Of a stretch of DNA of 64,000 nucleotides, positions 1 to 9,660 are shown piece by piece. This DNA comes from Synechococcus sp. CB0101 (GTDB taxonomy: Bacteria; Cyanobacteriota; Cyanobacteriia; PCC-6307; Cyanobiaceae), in the NCBI RefSeq assembly GCF_000179235.2, contig NZ_CP039373.1:1891860-1955859 (forward strand), in the 5' to 3' direction. Position numbers and translations under genes: made by a program. Positions within the stretch are counted from its first letter, which is position 1. Every line of letters starts with the position of its first letter. Under the pieces are notes generated by a model. The model ran no database searches. It saw nothing but the letters and a program-made list of their open reading frames with translations, and was not told the DNA's origin.

Positions 1-399
1 TGGCGGCCGGATGGCGAGGCTGCCAGACCCCTCAGTGCCCTGGAGCAGCGCGATCTCCTGGAGGTGATTGCCATGGCGCGGGAGCTCTTGCCGCCCGAGG
101 TTCATCTGCAGACCCCTCCCAATCTCTGGCCCCTCGCCCAGTTGCCTGCGGCACTCGAAGCAGGCATCAACGATCTCGGCGGGATCGACTGCGTGGATGT
201 GATCAATCCGGCCTATCCGCAGCCCACCCCCGAGGTGTTGCGGCAGCTGCTCGCTCCCTTGGGTTGGCGGCTCGAGCCCCGCACCTGCGTGCATCACCAT
301 TGGTGGCCCCTGCTGCCTTCCGCCCTGAAACGGCACGTGGAGCAGTGTGCGCGCTTGTTAGCGTCCGATCCGGCCCAGGCCCACGCGCCCCACACCTGA
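1..399 (+). CDS. cofG: FO synthase subunit CofG, C-terminal part (5' end outside window)
   Basis: The frame is open from the first base of the window, so only the last 132 residues are seen. They match the C-terminal part of the CofG radical SAM subunit of 7,8-didemethyl-8-hydroxy-5-deazariboflavin (FO) synthase: the segment LQTPPNL is followed by an AGINDLGGID stretch and a conserved NPAYPQP region. CofG acts with CofH on tyrosine and a ribityl uracil to make the deazaflavin chromophore, which cyanobacteria use in photolyases. The catalytic CxxxCxxC motif lies upstream of the window. It ends 6 bp before the next gene, so the two are probably co-transcribed. The assignment rests on recalled family similarity of the C-terminus only. 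Confidence 0.75.
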   Translation, partial: WRPDGEAARPLSALEQRDLLEVIAMARELLPPEVHLQTPPNLWPLAQLPAALEAGINDLGGIDCVDVINPAYPQPTPEVLRQLLAPLGWRLEPRTCVHHHWWPLLPSALKRHVEQCARLLASDPAQAHAPHT

Positions 400-405
400 C
401 TGCCA

Positions 406-1992
406 GTGCGACACGCCTCCCTGGAGGAACAGCGGGTGCTGCTGGTGCGCCTGCCTTGTAACCCCATCTTTCCGATCGGCCCCGTTTACCTGGCCGATCA
501 CATCCACAAACAATTTCCCCAGGTTGAGCAGCGCCTGCTCGATCTGGCGGCGGTTCCGCTTCTGGATGTGGACGCTGTGCTGCGCGAGCAGATCGAACGG
601 TTTGAGCCTTCGCTGCTGGTGTTCTCCTGGCGCGATATCCAGATTTATGCCCCGGTGGATGGGCGCGGCGGCAATCCGCTCCAGAACTCCTTTGAGGTGT
701 TCTATGCCCGCAATCCGCTGAAGCGTTTGCGCGGTGCCATCGGTGGACTGCGCCTGATGGGCTCCTTCTACGGCGAACTGTGGCGCAATCTGCGCTTGGT
801 GCGCCGAGGCCTGCGGGCCGCACGCCGCTTCCAGCCTGAGGCCCGTGCCGTGCTCGGCGGTGGCGCCGTGAGTGTGTTTTACGAGCAGCTGGGTCGCCAA
901 TTACCCCGCGGCACCGTGGTGTCGGTGGGGGAAGGGGAGCCGCTGCTGGAGAAGCTGATTCGCGGCGAATCCTTGGAGGGTGAGCGCTGCTTCATCGCTG
1001 GCGCGGAGCCCAGGCCCGGGCTGATCCACGAGCAGCCGGCCGGCATGGAGAAAACTGCCTGCGATTACAGCTATATCGCCTCAATTTGGCCCCAGCTCGA
1101 CTGGTATCTCGACGGCGGCGACTTCTACGTGGGCGTGCAGACCAAGCGCGGCTGTCCTCATAACTGTTGTTACTGCGTGTACACCGTGGTGGAAGGCAAG
1201 GCGGTGCGCGTGAACCCCGTGGAGGAGGTGATCGCCGAGATGCGTCAGCTCTACGCCAAGGGGGTGCGGGGCTTCTGGTTCACCGACGCGCAGTTCATCC
1301 CGGCTCGCCGCTACATCGAAGACGCCAAGGAGCTGCTGCGGGCGATCCAGGCCCAGGGCTGGAGCGACATCCGCTGGGCTGCCTACATCCGTGCCGACAA
1401 CCTCGACGCCGAGTTGGCGGAGCTGATGGTGGCCACGGGGATGGATTACTTCGAGATCGGCATCACCTCCGGCTCCCAGGAGCTCGTGCGCAAGATGCGC
1501 ATGGGCTACAACCTGCGCACCGTGCTGGAGAACTGCCGCCTGTTGGCCCGGGCTGGTTTCCGAGAGCACGTGTCGGTCAACTACTCGTTCAACGTGATCG
1601 ACGAGCGTCCGGAGACGATTCGCCAGACGGTGGCGTACCACCGCGAGCTGGAGCGCATTTTCGGAGCCGACAAGGTGGAGCCGGCGATCTTTTTCATTGG
1701 CCTCCAGCCCCATACCCACCTGGAGCAGTACGGCTTCGATCAGGGTCTGATCAAGCCGGGCTACAACCCGATGAGCATGCTCCCCTGGACCGCCCGCCAG
1801 CTGCTCTGGAATCCCGAGCCCATGGGCAGCACCTTCGGTCGCATCTGCCTGGAGGCGTTTGAGCGCAACCCCGCCGATTTCGGGCGCACGGTGATGGATC
1901 TGCTCGAGCGCGATTACGGCATCGCCCCCCTGGAGGAGGCGTTGCATGCTCCGGTGGAGGGCCGGCGCGCCTTGGCGACCGCCACCCGCTGA
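406..1992 (+). CDS. B12-binding-type radical SAM protein
   Basis: A 528-residue protein with a GTG start 6 bp after cofG. The N-terminal ~220 residues look like a degenerate cobalamin-binding (Rossmann) domain, with LLVRLPCNPIFPIGP near the start and VLGGGAVS and VVSVGEGEP further on. The radical SAM core follows with C250-x3-C254-x2-C257 in GCPHNCCYC, which should hold the [4Fe-4S] cluster. The substrate is unknown. The protein resembles the cyanobacterial family that annotation pipelines call a photosystem II high-light acclimation radical SAM protein; I recall that name but cannot verify it here. It meets the histidine kinase tail to tail with no spacer. Confidence 0.8.
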   Translation: MRHASLEEQRVLLVRLPCNPIFPIGPVYLADHIHKQFPQVEQRLLDLAAVPLLDVDAVLREQIERFEPSLLVFSWRDIQIYAPVDGRGGNPLQNSFEVFYARNPLKRLRGAIGGLRLMGSFYGELWRNLRLVRRGLRAARRFQPEARAVLGGGAVSVFYEQLGRQLPRGTVVSVGEGEPLLEKLIRGESLEGERCFIAGAEPRPGLIHEQPAGMEKTACDYSYIASIWPQLDWYLDGGDFYVGVQTKRGCPHNCCYCVYTVVEGKAVRVNPVEEVIAEMRQLYAKGVRGFWFTDAQFIPARRYIEDAKELLRAIQAQGWSDIRWAAYIRADNLDAELAELMVATGMDYFEIGITSGSQELVRKMRMGYNLRTVLENCRLLARAGFREHVSVNYSFNVIDERPETIRQTVAYHRELERIFGADKVEPAIFFIGLQPHTHLEQYGFDQGLIKPGYNPMSMLPWTARQLLWNPEPMGSTFGRICLEAFERNPADFGRTVMDLLERDYGIAPLEEALHAPVEGRRALATATR

Positions 1993-3297
1993 TTAGCTCT
2001 GCGGCAGGTGCAGTTCGGCCTGCAATCCCCCAAGCTCGGAGCTATTCAGGGCAAGCCGCCCACCGTGCAACTGGCAGCAGCGTTCCACGATGGTGAGCCC
2101 CACGCCCGAGCGGTTGCGTTGCTGCCGGTCGTCGGCGGGGGCGATGCGGGGCATACCGAGCAGATTGGCGCTGCTTAGACCGCGACCGCTGTCTTCCACC
2201 AGCAGCACCACGTAGTGGCGCTGCTGCTCGGCGGCCAGCCGGATCGGAGGGGCGCCGTAGCGAATCGCGTTGTCGATCAGGTTTTGCAGGGCTCGCTCGA
2301 TCAGGGCTTGATCCAGACGCACCAGCAGCCGTGGCACGGCCAGATCAATCGGCTGCTGGGGATAGCTGGCTGCCACCCGTTCACACAGTTCATCGAGGGC
2401 GCTCAGCCGCGGCCGGAAGGGTTCGGTTTGCTCGCCGGCGGCCTCCTGCAGCAGGTGGGTGAGGCTGATCAGTCGATCGATCTCCACCCGCAGCTGCGGT
2501 AGGGCCTCGCTCCAGGCGGTGGCTTCGCTCGGTTGGTCCTCCAAGCGCTCCACCCGCATCGACAAACGGGTGAGCGGGCTGCCCAGGTCATGGGCCAGGC
2601 CCTGCAGAAAACGGCGCCGTGATTCGTACTGTTGATTGAGCTGCTCGAGCACGCGGTTGATGCGAATGCTCAGTTCGCGCATCGCGCCCATGCCCCCTTC
2701 CGGTACCAGCTCCAGCTCGCCGGAGGGCATGGCCGGCAGTTGTCTGAGCAGTTGTTGGATCGGACGTTGCAGCTGCCACTGCAGAAATAGCGCCATTCCG
2801 CTGCTGCCCCCCAGCAGCAGGCTCCCGATCCGGATCGCTGGCCAGAGCCAGGGCAGGGCGGTGCCGGGGCTGGCATAGACCCATAGCAGTGGCTCTGCTG
2901 CGGTGGAGCGCTGCACCGCCAACCAATAGCCCCCGAGCCAGCTGCGTTGGCTTGGAGGATCGCGGCGCAGGGGCCCGGCTAGCCCCTCATCCTTGAGGCT
3001 GCTGCGTAGGGCGTCGGCTTCTTGCCCTGCGGCAGGAAGGCTCTCCGGCGGCGGTTGTACGGCGGCCCAGATGCGCAGGGGGCGTTGTTGCCCGCGGCTG
3101 GCGGGCTGTCCTTGTAATTGCTTGGCCTGGCGCGTCAGGCTCAGGCTGATCGCCTGGGTGGTGGTGGTTTGCAGCAGCTTGGGCATCCCCAGGCTGAGCA
3201 GAGCGAAGCTGCCCGCCCAGGCACTGGCCACGCAGAGGAGCAAGCGCAGGCTGTCGCTTCCCGTGAAGCCTCGAAATCGGTTGGCCCCCGCCCCCAT
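1993..3297 (-). CDS. Sensor histidine kinase (EnvZ-like)
   Basis: A 434-residue membrane sensor kinase. A first membrane helix spans about residues 17-39, an extracytoplasmic region of ~115 residues follows, a second helix lies at about 155-173, then a HAMP-like linker. The dimerisation/phosphoacceptor box is AHDLGSPLTRL with His236. The ATPase domain shows NLIDNAIRYG (N box), DSGRGL (G1) and SGVGLTIV (G2). It starts 4 bp after the response-regulator stop codon, so the pair forms one two-component system. The sensed signal is unknown; the sensor region is small and matches no domain I recognise. It is the last gene of the minus-strand run starting with dapL or clpS. Confidence 0.9.
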   Translation of the reverse strand: MGAGANRFRGFTGSDSLRLLLCVASAWAGSFALLSLGMPKLLQTTTTQAISLSLTRQAKQLQGQPASRGQQRPLRIWAAVQPPPESLPAAGQEADALRSSLKDEGLAGPLRRDPPSQRSWLGGYWLAVQRSTAAEPLLWVYASPGTALPWLWPAIRIGSLLLGGSSGMALFLQWQLQRPIQQLLRQLPAMPSGELELVPEGGMGAMRELSIRINRVLEQLNQQYESRRRFLQGLAHDLGSPLTRLSMRVERLEDQPSEATAWSEALPQLRVEIDRLISLTHLLQEAAGEQTEPFRPRLSALDELCERVAASYPQQPIDLAVPRLLVRLDQALIERALQNLIDNAIRYGAPPIRLAAEQQRHYVVLLVEDSGRGLSSANLLGMPRIAPADDRQQRNRSGVGLTIVERCCQLHGGRLALNSSELGGLQAELHLPQS

Positions 3298-3301
3298 CCG
3301 T

Positions 3302-4066
3302 TCAGGCCTGGGGGTCGATCTGCACGTCGGCGTTCAGGCGATAACCCCGGCCGCGCACCGCTTCGATCATGCGGCCGCTGCCGCGCTTGCAGCTGTTCAG
3401 CAATTTCCGCAGCTTGGAGATGCGCACATCGATGCTGCGGCTGTTGGTGGCATCCACCAGGCTGCCGGTGGCCTGGCAAAGCTGTTCGCGCTCAAAGGCA
3501 ATGCCGGGTGAGAGGCAGAAGAAGCTGAGCAGCGAGGCATCACCTCGGCTGAGGCTGTTCACCACGCCCGTAGGGCCCTGCAGTTCCAGCCGAGCTGGAT
3601 CAAACACCAAGGTATTGATCCGGAAGATCTGCTCGGGTGGCCGTTGGGGCGTGAGTTCGCGGCGGTAGTCGAGCAGGCGCTCCAGCCGCAGCTGCAGCTC
3701 ACGCCACAGGAACGGTTTGGCCATGTAGTCGTCGGCACCGGTTTCCAGGCCTTCGATGCGTTCATCAGCGGCCCCCAGTGCCGAGAGCATCAGCACCGGG
3801 AAGCGATGGCCCTGCTCGCGCAAACGCTCCAGCAGGTGGGTGCCGCTCTGGCCGGGCAGCAGTCGATCCAGCACCAGCACGTGGGGCATCTCGTCGTGCA
3901 GCGCCTGATCAAGGCCATCGCCGTCTTCAAAGCTGCGGGTCTGCCAGCCGCAGCTGTTGAAGCGCTCCTCCAGCAGAGAGAGGAGGTCGCGATCGTCGTC
4001 CACCACCCACACCCGGGCATCGGGGTGGTTCGAGGTCGCAAGCCGTTGGGCGGTGGTTGCCGTCAT
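3302..4066 (-). CDS. OmpR-family response regulator
   Basis: A 254-residue DNA-binding regulator. The receiver domain has the acidic pocket VVDDD (residues 21-25), phosphoacceptor Asp67 in VLDRLLPG, a switch Ser in MLSALG and the conserved Lys in MAKPF. The C-terminal winged helix shows the typical RSIDVRISKLRKLL recognition-helix region and an RGRGYRL wing. The ATG at 4066 is chosen because it overlaps the upstream protease stop codon as ATGA; a longer start at 4147 would add 27 residues inside that gene. The cognate kinase follows 4 bp downstream. Targets are unknown; it is not one of the RpaA/RpaB regulators as far as I can tell. Confidence 0.9.
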   Translation of the reverse strand: MTATTAQRLATSNHPDARVWVVDDDRDLLSLLEERFNSCGWQTRSFEDGDGLDQALHDEMPHVLVLDRLLPGQSGTHLLERLREQGHRFPVLMLSALGAADERIEGLETGADDYMAKPFLWRELQLRLERLLDYRRELTPQRPPEQIFRINTLVFDPARLELQGPTGVVNSLSRGDASLLSFFCLSPGIAFEREQLCQATGSLVDATNSRSIDVRISKLRKLLNSCKRGSGRMIEAVRGRGYRLNADVQIDPQA

Positions 4067-4884
4067 GGTGCGCTGGAGCTGCTGGTTGTATTCCACCAAG
4101 GCCGGCGGGCCAAGAGCAACAGGCTGAGGCCGAGCATGCCGATCCAACCCCCGATCGGGTTATCGGGACCCATCAGCCAGGCCGGGGTTCCAGGTGGGAT
4201 CAGCACCAGTCCTTGATGCAGCACAAACCAGCCGCCCACCAGGCCGCCATGCAGGCCAATGGCCCCCCAGATCAGCCCTCCATCGGCCCGGCGTTGCAAG
4301 CCCAGGGCCAAGCCGAGCAGCAACAGGCCGATCAGCAGGCCGATCAGCAGCACAGGAGGCAGGTTGAAGCGCGTGTGCACCAGGCTGAACAGGCCTGCTT
4401 GCAGCCAAAGTGCACGCTGGCGCCCAAGCAACAGGCTGAGTTCTCCGAGAAGCCAACCGCGAAACAGCAGTTCTTCCGCGAAGGCCACCCCCAGCCCGAG
4501 GGCGGCGGCGTTCAGCAACAGACCCGCATTGAGGCGGGGCATCCAGCTCAGCTGCCCCGTTAATGCCAATGCCACCAGTACCAGGGCCAACAGGGCGGCG
4601 GCCTTGAACACACCTCGCAGCAGTGCCTTGAGCACCGCAGCGGGGTTGCCCCTCACCCCCAGGCGTCGCCAGGGTTCGGGGTCATCCCAGCAGCGACGCA
4701 CGCGCCTGGGCAGCGTGACCAGCAGGGCTCCTACGGCCGCCAGCGCCGCCAAGCTGGCCTGCAGCGCACTGGGCACACCCAGCGCTTGCAGCAGCAGCTG
4801 AAATCCCAGAAACACAGCCACCAGTGCAGCTGGGTAGAGCACGGTGCTCCACCAGTGCAGCTGCGGACCGGTGGCGTGGTGCAT
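4063..4884 (-). CDS. CPBP-family intramembrane metalloprotease
   Basis: A 273-residue, very hydrophobic protein with about seven or eight predicted membrane helices. The CPBP/Abi family signature is present: an EELLFRGWLLG motif (glutamates plus Arg) and further on LFSLVHTRFN with the metal-binding His; a second conserved His appears in AIGLHGGLVGG. Members are Rce1-like prenyl-protein or membrane-protein proteases, often of unknown substrate. The ATG at 4884 overlaps the clpS stop, and the gene's own stop overlaps the response-regulator start, so three genes are translationally coupled. This coupling to a two-component system suggests a role in membrane signalling, but that is inference. Confidence 0.85.
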   Translation of the reverse strand: MHHATGPQLHWWSTVLYPAALVAVFLGFQLLLQALGVPSALQASLAALAAVGALLVTLPRRVRRCWDDPEPWRRLGVRGNPAAVLKALLRGVFKAAALLALVLVALALTGQLSWMPRLNAGLLLNAAALGLGVAFAEELLFRGWLLGELSLLLGRQRALWLQAGLFSLVHTRFNLPPVLLIGLLIGLLLLGLALGLQRRADGGLIWGAIGLHGGLVGGWFVLHQGLVLIPPGTPAWLMGPDNPIGGWIGMLGLSLLLLARRPWWNTTSSSSAP

Positions 4885-5252
4885 CAGCTTTCCGGTTCGA
4901 TCGTGCTGGTGAGCCCTTTGGCTTTGAGCGTTTCGCTGTAAAACTCCGCCGGCTCGATATCGCACACGATCACCAGGCCCACGCCAGTGTTGTGGGCCTC
5001 CAGCATCACGGCGATGGCGTCTTGCTCGCTGAGCGAGGGCACCACCTGCCTCAGGGTGCCCACCACGTATTCCATGGTGTTCACCGGGTCGTTGTGCAGC
5101 AGCACCTTGTAGCGGGGCGAGGGCTTGCGCACCCGCTCCGGGGCTTTCTCCATCACGGCGCCGCCGCCGCTTTCACGGCCGGGCGTTTGGGTGGCGGTGA
5201 AAGCGGCTGTGCAGGGGGTGGATCGAGGCATCCAGTCCAACTCCGGCATCAC
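4884..5252 (-). CDS. clpS: ATP-dependent Clp protease adaptor ClpS
   Basis: ClpS binds the N-terminal domain of ClpC/ClpA and delivers N-degron substrates. The core begins at SPRYKVLLHNDPVNTMEYVV, the family's hallmark, and continues through an EAHNTGVGLV stretch to a typical end. The longest reading gives 122 residues with a poorly conserved 33-residue N-terminus; ATG codons at 5231 or 5153 could be the true start (115 or 89 residues). It lies 23 bp after dapL and overlaps the CPBP protease start by ATGA. The position next to dapL also occurs in other picocyanobacteria, as I recall. Confidence 0.9.
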   Translation of the reverse strand: MMPELDWMPRSTPCTAAFTATQTPGRESGGGAVMEKAPERVRKPSPRYKVLLHNDPVNTMEYVVGTLRQVVPSLSEQDAIAVMLEAHNTGVGLVIVCDIEPAEFYSETLKAKGLTSTIEPES

Positions 5253-5275
5253 GACAGCGGACTTTAGGCAGCAAC

Positions 5276-6526
5276 TCAGGCCGCAGCGGCTGCTGGAGCC
5301 AGGGCGGCCTGGATGCGACGCATCGCTTCCAGCACGTTCTCGCGGCTGTTGAAGGCCGAGAGGCGGAAGTAACCCTCGCCGGCGGCGCCGAAGCCGCTGC
5401 CGGGGGTGCCCACCACGTTGGCCTGGTTGAGCAGCAGATCGAAGAAGCCCCAGGAATCCACGCCCTCAGGGGTTTTGATCCACACATAGGGGGCTTGCTC
5501 TCCGCCGTACACCTGCAGGCCGGCGGCGCTCAGCTCGCGGCGAATAATCGCAGCGTTCTCCATGTAGAAGCTGATCAGGGCCTTCACCTGGGCCTGGCCT
5601 TCAGGGGAATACACCGCTTCGGCGCCGCGCTGCACGATGTAGCTCACGCCGTTGAACTTGGTGCACTGGCGGCGGTTCCACAGGGCCCACAGCTCCACCG
5701 CTTCCCCATTGGCGGCGGTGCCCATCAGGCCGCGGGGCACCACGGTGAGGGCGCAGCGGGTGCCGGTGAAGCCAGCGTTTTTGGAGAAGGAGCGGAATTC
5801 GATCGCGCACTCGCGGGCGCCTTCGATCTCATAGATCGAGTGGGGCAGCGCGGGGTCCTGAATGAACGCCTCATAGGCCGCATCGAACAGGATCAGGGCG
5901 CCGTTGGCACGGGCGTAGTCCACCCAGGCCTTGAGCTGTTCCTTGGTGGCCACCGCACCCGTGGGGTTGTTGGGGAAGCAGAGGTAGATCAGATCCACCT
6001 TCTCGCTCGGGATCTGGGCGGTGAAGTTGTTGGCGGCGTTGATCGGCAGGTAGGTGAGCCCGCCGTACTGGCCGGCGTCATCGGCATCGCCGGTGCGGCC
6101 CGCCATCACGTTGCTGTCCACATACACCGGATACACCGGGTCGGTGACGGCGATGCGGTTGCCTTCGCCCAGGATGTCGAGGATGTTGGCGCTGTCGCAC
6201 TTGGAGCCGTCGGAGACGAAGATCTCCTCGGCGCTGATCTGGCAGCCGCGGGCCTGGAAATCGTGCTGGGCGATGGCCTCACGCAGCCAGAGGTAGCCCT
6301 GCTCGGGGCCATAGCCGTGGAAGCCTTCGCGGGTTCCCATTTCATCCACCGCGGCCTTCATGGCGTTGCGGCAGGCCTCGGGCAGCGGTTCGGTCACATC
6401 GCCGATGCCCAGGCGGATGATCGGGGCGTTGGGGTTGGCTTCGCTGAAGGCCTTCACCCGCCGAGCGATCTCGGGGAAGAGATAACCAGCCTTGAGCTTG
6501 AGGTAATTGCCGTTGACCTGGGCCAT
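5276..6526 (-). CDS. dapL: LL-diaminopimelate aminotransferase
   Basis: A 416-residue PLP-dependent class I/II aminotransferase that converts tetrahydrodipicolinate directly to LL-diaminopimelate for lysine and peptidoglycan, the plant/cyanobacterial route. The start at 6526 gives the usual N-terminus with [19 protein letters not shown]; the open frame extends 28 residues further but without family resemblance. Seen motifs are [32 protein letters not shown] and the PLP-lysine region [12 protein letters not shown]. It is divergent from the radical SAM/DUF2344 gene across about 113 bp, which must hold both promoters, and heads the minus-strand run with clpS. Confidence 0.95.
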   Translation of the reverse strand: MAQVNGNYLKLKAGYLFPEIARRVKAFSEANPNAPIIRLGIGDVTEPLPEACRNAMKAAVDEMGTREGFHGYGPEQGYLWLREAIAQHDFQARGCQISAEEIFVSDGSKCDSANILDILGEGNRIAVTDPVYPVYVDSNVMAGRTGDADDAGQYGGLTYLPINAANNFTAQIPSEKVDLIYLCFPNNPTGAVATKEQLKAWVDYARANGALILFDAAYEAFIQDPALPHSIYEIEGARECAIEFRSFSKNAGFTGTRCALTVVPRGLMGTAANGEAVELWALWNRRQCTKFNGVSYIVQRGAEAVYSPEGQAQVKALISFYMENAAIIRRELSAAGLQVYGGEQAPYVWIKTPEGVDSWGFFDLLLNQANVVGTPGSGFGAAGEGYFRLSAFNSRENVLEAMRRIQAALAPAAAAA

Positions 6527-6639
6527 GTCGCGACTGGGCCACGCGGGCCCCTTGGGTACTGGGCGCGATTGTCCTATGCGGTGGTGGCCTTCCGGGGTGC
6601 ACCGCTGCATACGATCGATGCAGCGCTGCCGCCGCCACC

Positions 6640-9276
6640 GTGACTGTTGCTCCCGCTCAGCCGGTGGATTTCGAGGCCTTGGTGGATCGCACCATCGCCA
6701 AGCCGGGCCGCTACCTCGGCAATGAGCTCGGCGTGCAGCCGCGCGACTGGGATCAGGCCTGGCCGGCCGCTGGCGTGCGCTGGGCGCTCACCTACCCCGA
6801 GATCTACGAGGTGGGGTCGAGCAACACCGGTCACATCATTCTCTATTCGATTCTGAACAGCGTTCCGGGTCAGCTGTGTGATCGCAGCTATCTGCCTGGC
6901 CCGGATCTGGCGGAGCGGTTGCGTGCCCGCGGTGAGGCCCTCTTTGCGGTGGAAAGCCGCAGGCCCCTCCCCGCGTTCGACATTCTCGGGTTCTCGCTCA
7001 GCTACGAGCTGGGCGCCACCAACATCCTCTCGATGCTGGAGCTGGCCCAGGTGCCGCTCCGGGCCGCTGATCGCGGTGATCTCCCCCTATCGGATCCGGC
7101 GGCTCCGCCGCTGATCTTTGCCGGCGGCCCCACGGCCACCAGTAACCCCGAGCCATTCGCGGCCTTCTTCGACTTCGTGGTGCTGGGGGATGGCGAAGAG
7201 GTGCTGCCGGAGATCGGGCTGGTGGTGGCCGAAGCCAAGGCCGCTGGCCTGAGCCGGCGCGAGCTGTTGATCGATCTGGCGCAGGTGCCGGGTGTGTATG
7301 TGCCGGCCCTCTACGGCCCAGCTGCCGATGGCGTGACCCAAGTGCCGCTGCTGGCAGGAGTGCCAGAGCGGGTGCTGCGGCGCACCGCCACGCCGATGCC
7401 CCACTACGCCATGGGGTTGGTGCCCCACATCGAAACGGTGCACGACCGGCTCACGGTGGAGATTCGCCGCGGCTGCACCCGCGGCTGCCGCTTCTGCCAG
7501 CCCGGCATGCTCACGCGCCCCGCCCGCGATGTGGAACCCGAAGCGGTGATCGAGGCGATCGAAACCGGCATGGAGCGCACCGGCTATTCCGATTTCTCGC
7601 TGCTGTCGCTGAGCTGCTCCGATTACCTCGCCCTACCGGCCGTGGGGGTGGAGCTGCGCAACCGCCTCGCCGATAAAAATGTGAGCCTCACGCTGCCCAG
7701 TCAGCGGGTGGACCGCTTCGACGAGAACATCGCCCACATCCTCGGGGGCACCCGCAAGGCGGGCCTCACGTTTGCACCGGAAGCCGGCACTCAGCGCCTG
7801 CGCGACATCGTGAACAAGGGCCTCACCGACGAGGAGCTGCTGCGCGGGATCCGCACCGCCATGGAGAACGGCTACCGCAAGGTGAAGCTCTATTTCATGA
7901 TCGGTCTGCCAGGGGAAACCGATGCCGATGTGATTGGCATCGCCGACACCTGCCGCTCGCTCCAGCAGCAGTGCCGTGATCTGGGGCGCCTGGAGCTGAA
8001 CCTCACCATCAGCAATTTCACCCCCAAGCCCCACACGCCCTTCCAGTGGCACAGCGTGAGCACGGCGGAATTCCAGCGCCGTCAGCAGCTGCTGCGCGAT
8101 GAGCTGCGGCGGATGCGTGGCATCAAAACCAACTACACCGACATCCGCCTCTCCGCGATGGAGGACTTCGTCGGCCGCGGTGATCGCCGCTTGGCGCCGG
8201 TGATCGAAGCCGCCTGGCGCGCCGGCGCCGGCCTCGATGCCTGGTTTGAGGCGGCCGATCGCACCTATGAGGCCTGGACCTCCGCCATTGAGGCTGCGGG
8301 CCTCGGGGGGCGCTACCGCGACCTGGAGATGGGCGAGTGGAGTGCCGCCGAAGGGATGGATCCCGACGATCTGGCCGCCTTCTGCAGCCAGCCTCTGCCT
8401 TGGGATCACATCGATTCCGGTGTGGAGAAAACCTGGCTGGCAGAGGATCTGCGCCAGGCCCTGGCCGCGGCCGTGGTGCCGGATTGCTCGTTTGAGGGCT
8501 GCAGCAGCTGCGGGGTGTGCGGCCCCGAGTTGGGCCACAACGTGGTGGTGCCGCCGCCGCCGATTCCGGAGCAGCGGCCCCAGCGGGCGCCGGCCAGTGA
8601 TCGGGTGGCGCGGCTGCGCTTCCGCTTCAGCAAAACCGGCTCCATGGCCCTGCTCAGCCACCTCGATCTGGTGCGGCTGATGGAGCGGGCCCTGCGCCGT
8701 AGCGGTCTGCCGGTGAGCTTCACCGGTGGCTTCCATCCGCTGCCGAGGGTGCAGTTCGCCTTGGCCTTGCCGCTGGGGGCGGAGGCCGACGGCGAATGGA
8801 TGGACATCGAATTCACCCGAGGGTTGGATCCGGCGGAGGCCCTGCAGCAGCTTCAGCCCCAGTTGCCCGAGGGCTTTGCGCTGTTGCAGGTGGAGCCTGT
8901 GGCGGTCTCTGGCGAGAGCTTGTCGCAGGAGCTGGTGGGTGCCCATTGGCAGCTGGAGTTGCGCCCTGCAGTGGATCGCTGCGAAGCGGCGCTCTGGCAG
9001 GCGGCGGCTGCAGCGCTGCTCGCCAGCGAGAGCTGGATCTGGCACGACACCGACAAAAAAGGTCGGCCGCGGCAGCGCGACTGCCGCCCCTTCTTGAAAA
9101 GCCTGGATGTGACCGCGGCGGCCGACACCGTGCAGGTTCGCTACGGCGCTGTGGTGGATCCGGCCGGCCGCAGTTTGCGGCCGGAGCAGCTGCAGCACTG
9201 GTTTGCCCAACAGCTTGATACCGAGCTGGAGATGGTGAGCCTGCGCCGTGAATCCCTGCAGCTTCGGCAGAGCTGA
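6640..9276 (+). CDS. B12-binding radical SAM protein fused to DUF2344 (TIGR03960/TIGR03936-like)
   Basis: An 878-residue two-part protein with a GTG start. Residues ~1-240 form a cobalamin-binding-like domain, ~260-600 the radical SAM core with C279-x3-C283-x2-C286 in [14 protein letters not shown], and after ~650 a DUF2344 domain begins ([27 protein letters not shown] split here as [13 protein letters not shown] and [10 protein letters not shown]). Between them is an extra cysteine group C616, C621, C624, C627 that could bind a second cluster. In many bacteria the two parts are neighbours of ribonuclease E/G genes, and here rne is the next gene downstream, which supports a link to RNA or ribosome modification; the reaction is not known to me. 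Confidence 0.88.
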   Translation: MTVAPAQPVDFEALVDRTIAKPGRYLGNELGVQPRDWDQAWPAAGVRWALTYPEIYEVGSSNTGHIILYSILNSVPGQLCDRSYLPGPDLAERLRARGEALFAVESRRPLPAFDILGFSLSYELGATNILSMLELAQVPLRAADRGDLPLSDPAAPPLIFAGGPTATSNPEPFAAFFDFVVLGDGEEVLPEIGLVVAEAKAAGLSRRELLIDLAQVPGVYVPALYGPAADGVTQVPLLAGVPERVLRRTATPMPHYAMGLVPHIETVHDRLTVEIRRGCTRGCRFCQPGMLTRPARDVEPEAVIEAIETGMERTGYSDFSLLSLSCSDYLALPAVGVELRNRLADKNVSLTLPSQRVDRFDENIAHILGGTRKAGLTFAPEAGTQRLRDIVNKGLTDEELLRGIRTAMENGYRKVKLYFMIGLPGETDADVIGIADTCRSLQQQCRDLGRLELNLTISNFTPKPHTPFQWHSVSTAEFQRRQQLLRDELRRMRGIKTNYTDIRLSAMEDFVGRGDRRLAPVIEAAWRAGAGLDAWFEAADRTYEAWTSAIEAAGLGGRYRDLEMGEWSAAEGMDPDDLAAFCSQPLPWDHIDSGVEKTWLAEDLRQALAAAVVPDCSFEGCSSCGVCGPELGHNVVVPPPPIPEQRPQRAPASDRVARLRFRFSKTGSMALLSHLDLVRLMERALRRSGLPVSFTGGFHPLPRVQFALALPLGAEADGEWMDIEFTRGLDPAEALQQLQPQLPEGFALLQVEPVAVSGESLSQELVGAHWQLELRPAVDRCEAALWQAAAAALLASESWIWHDTDKKGRPRQRDCRPFLKSLDVTAAADTVQVRYGAVVDPAGRSLRPEQLQHWFAQQLDTELEMVSLRRESLQLRQS

Positions 9277-9660
9277 AACCCCTGAAAACACCCGTGCTAG
9301 CGTGCGTTCACCGGTTCAACCAGAAGCAGGCTTAGCCAATCAGCTCTGCTATCGCTTCGGGTTCCGCATCAGTTTTCACGAACCTCTCTTCCTGAAAGCT
9401 GCCCGATGCGGCGCCGGCAGACGGGTTCCATTCAGATCTGGATCTCGCAAGCAACGGGCTTCGGCCCACCTCCACGAAGGCCAAAGGCCTGCCGCCGTTG
9501 ATTGACCGGCGTTCTCACTGAATTTTTCAAGCACCACTCCTCGTTTCTTCCCTTGCATCGGCGATGCAAGTCGGAGCCCGTGGATGGTTGCTCTGGCGCT
9601 GAGCGCCACTCTCTGCCTCTGATTCCGGCCTGCGTCATGCAGGTCCTCTCCTGACCTTCC
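9277..9660 (+). other. 384-bp intergenic region, rne upstream region
   Basis: No convincing gene. The stretch probably holds a long 5' leader of rne, as RNase E messages in other bacteria carry long leaders used in autoregulation. It is less GC-rich than the neighbouring genes, with pyrimidine-rich patches around 9377-9390 and 9516-9555. I could not single out a promoter with matching -35 and -10 boxes or a strong terminator for the upstream gene. Confidence 0.4.
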
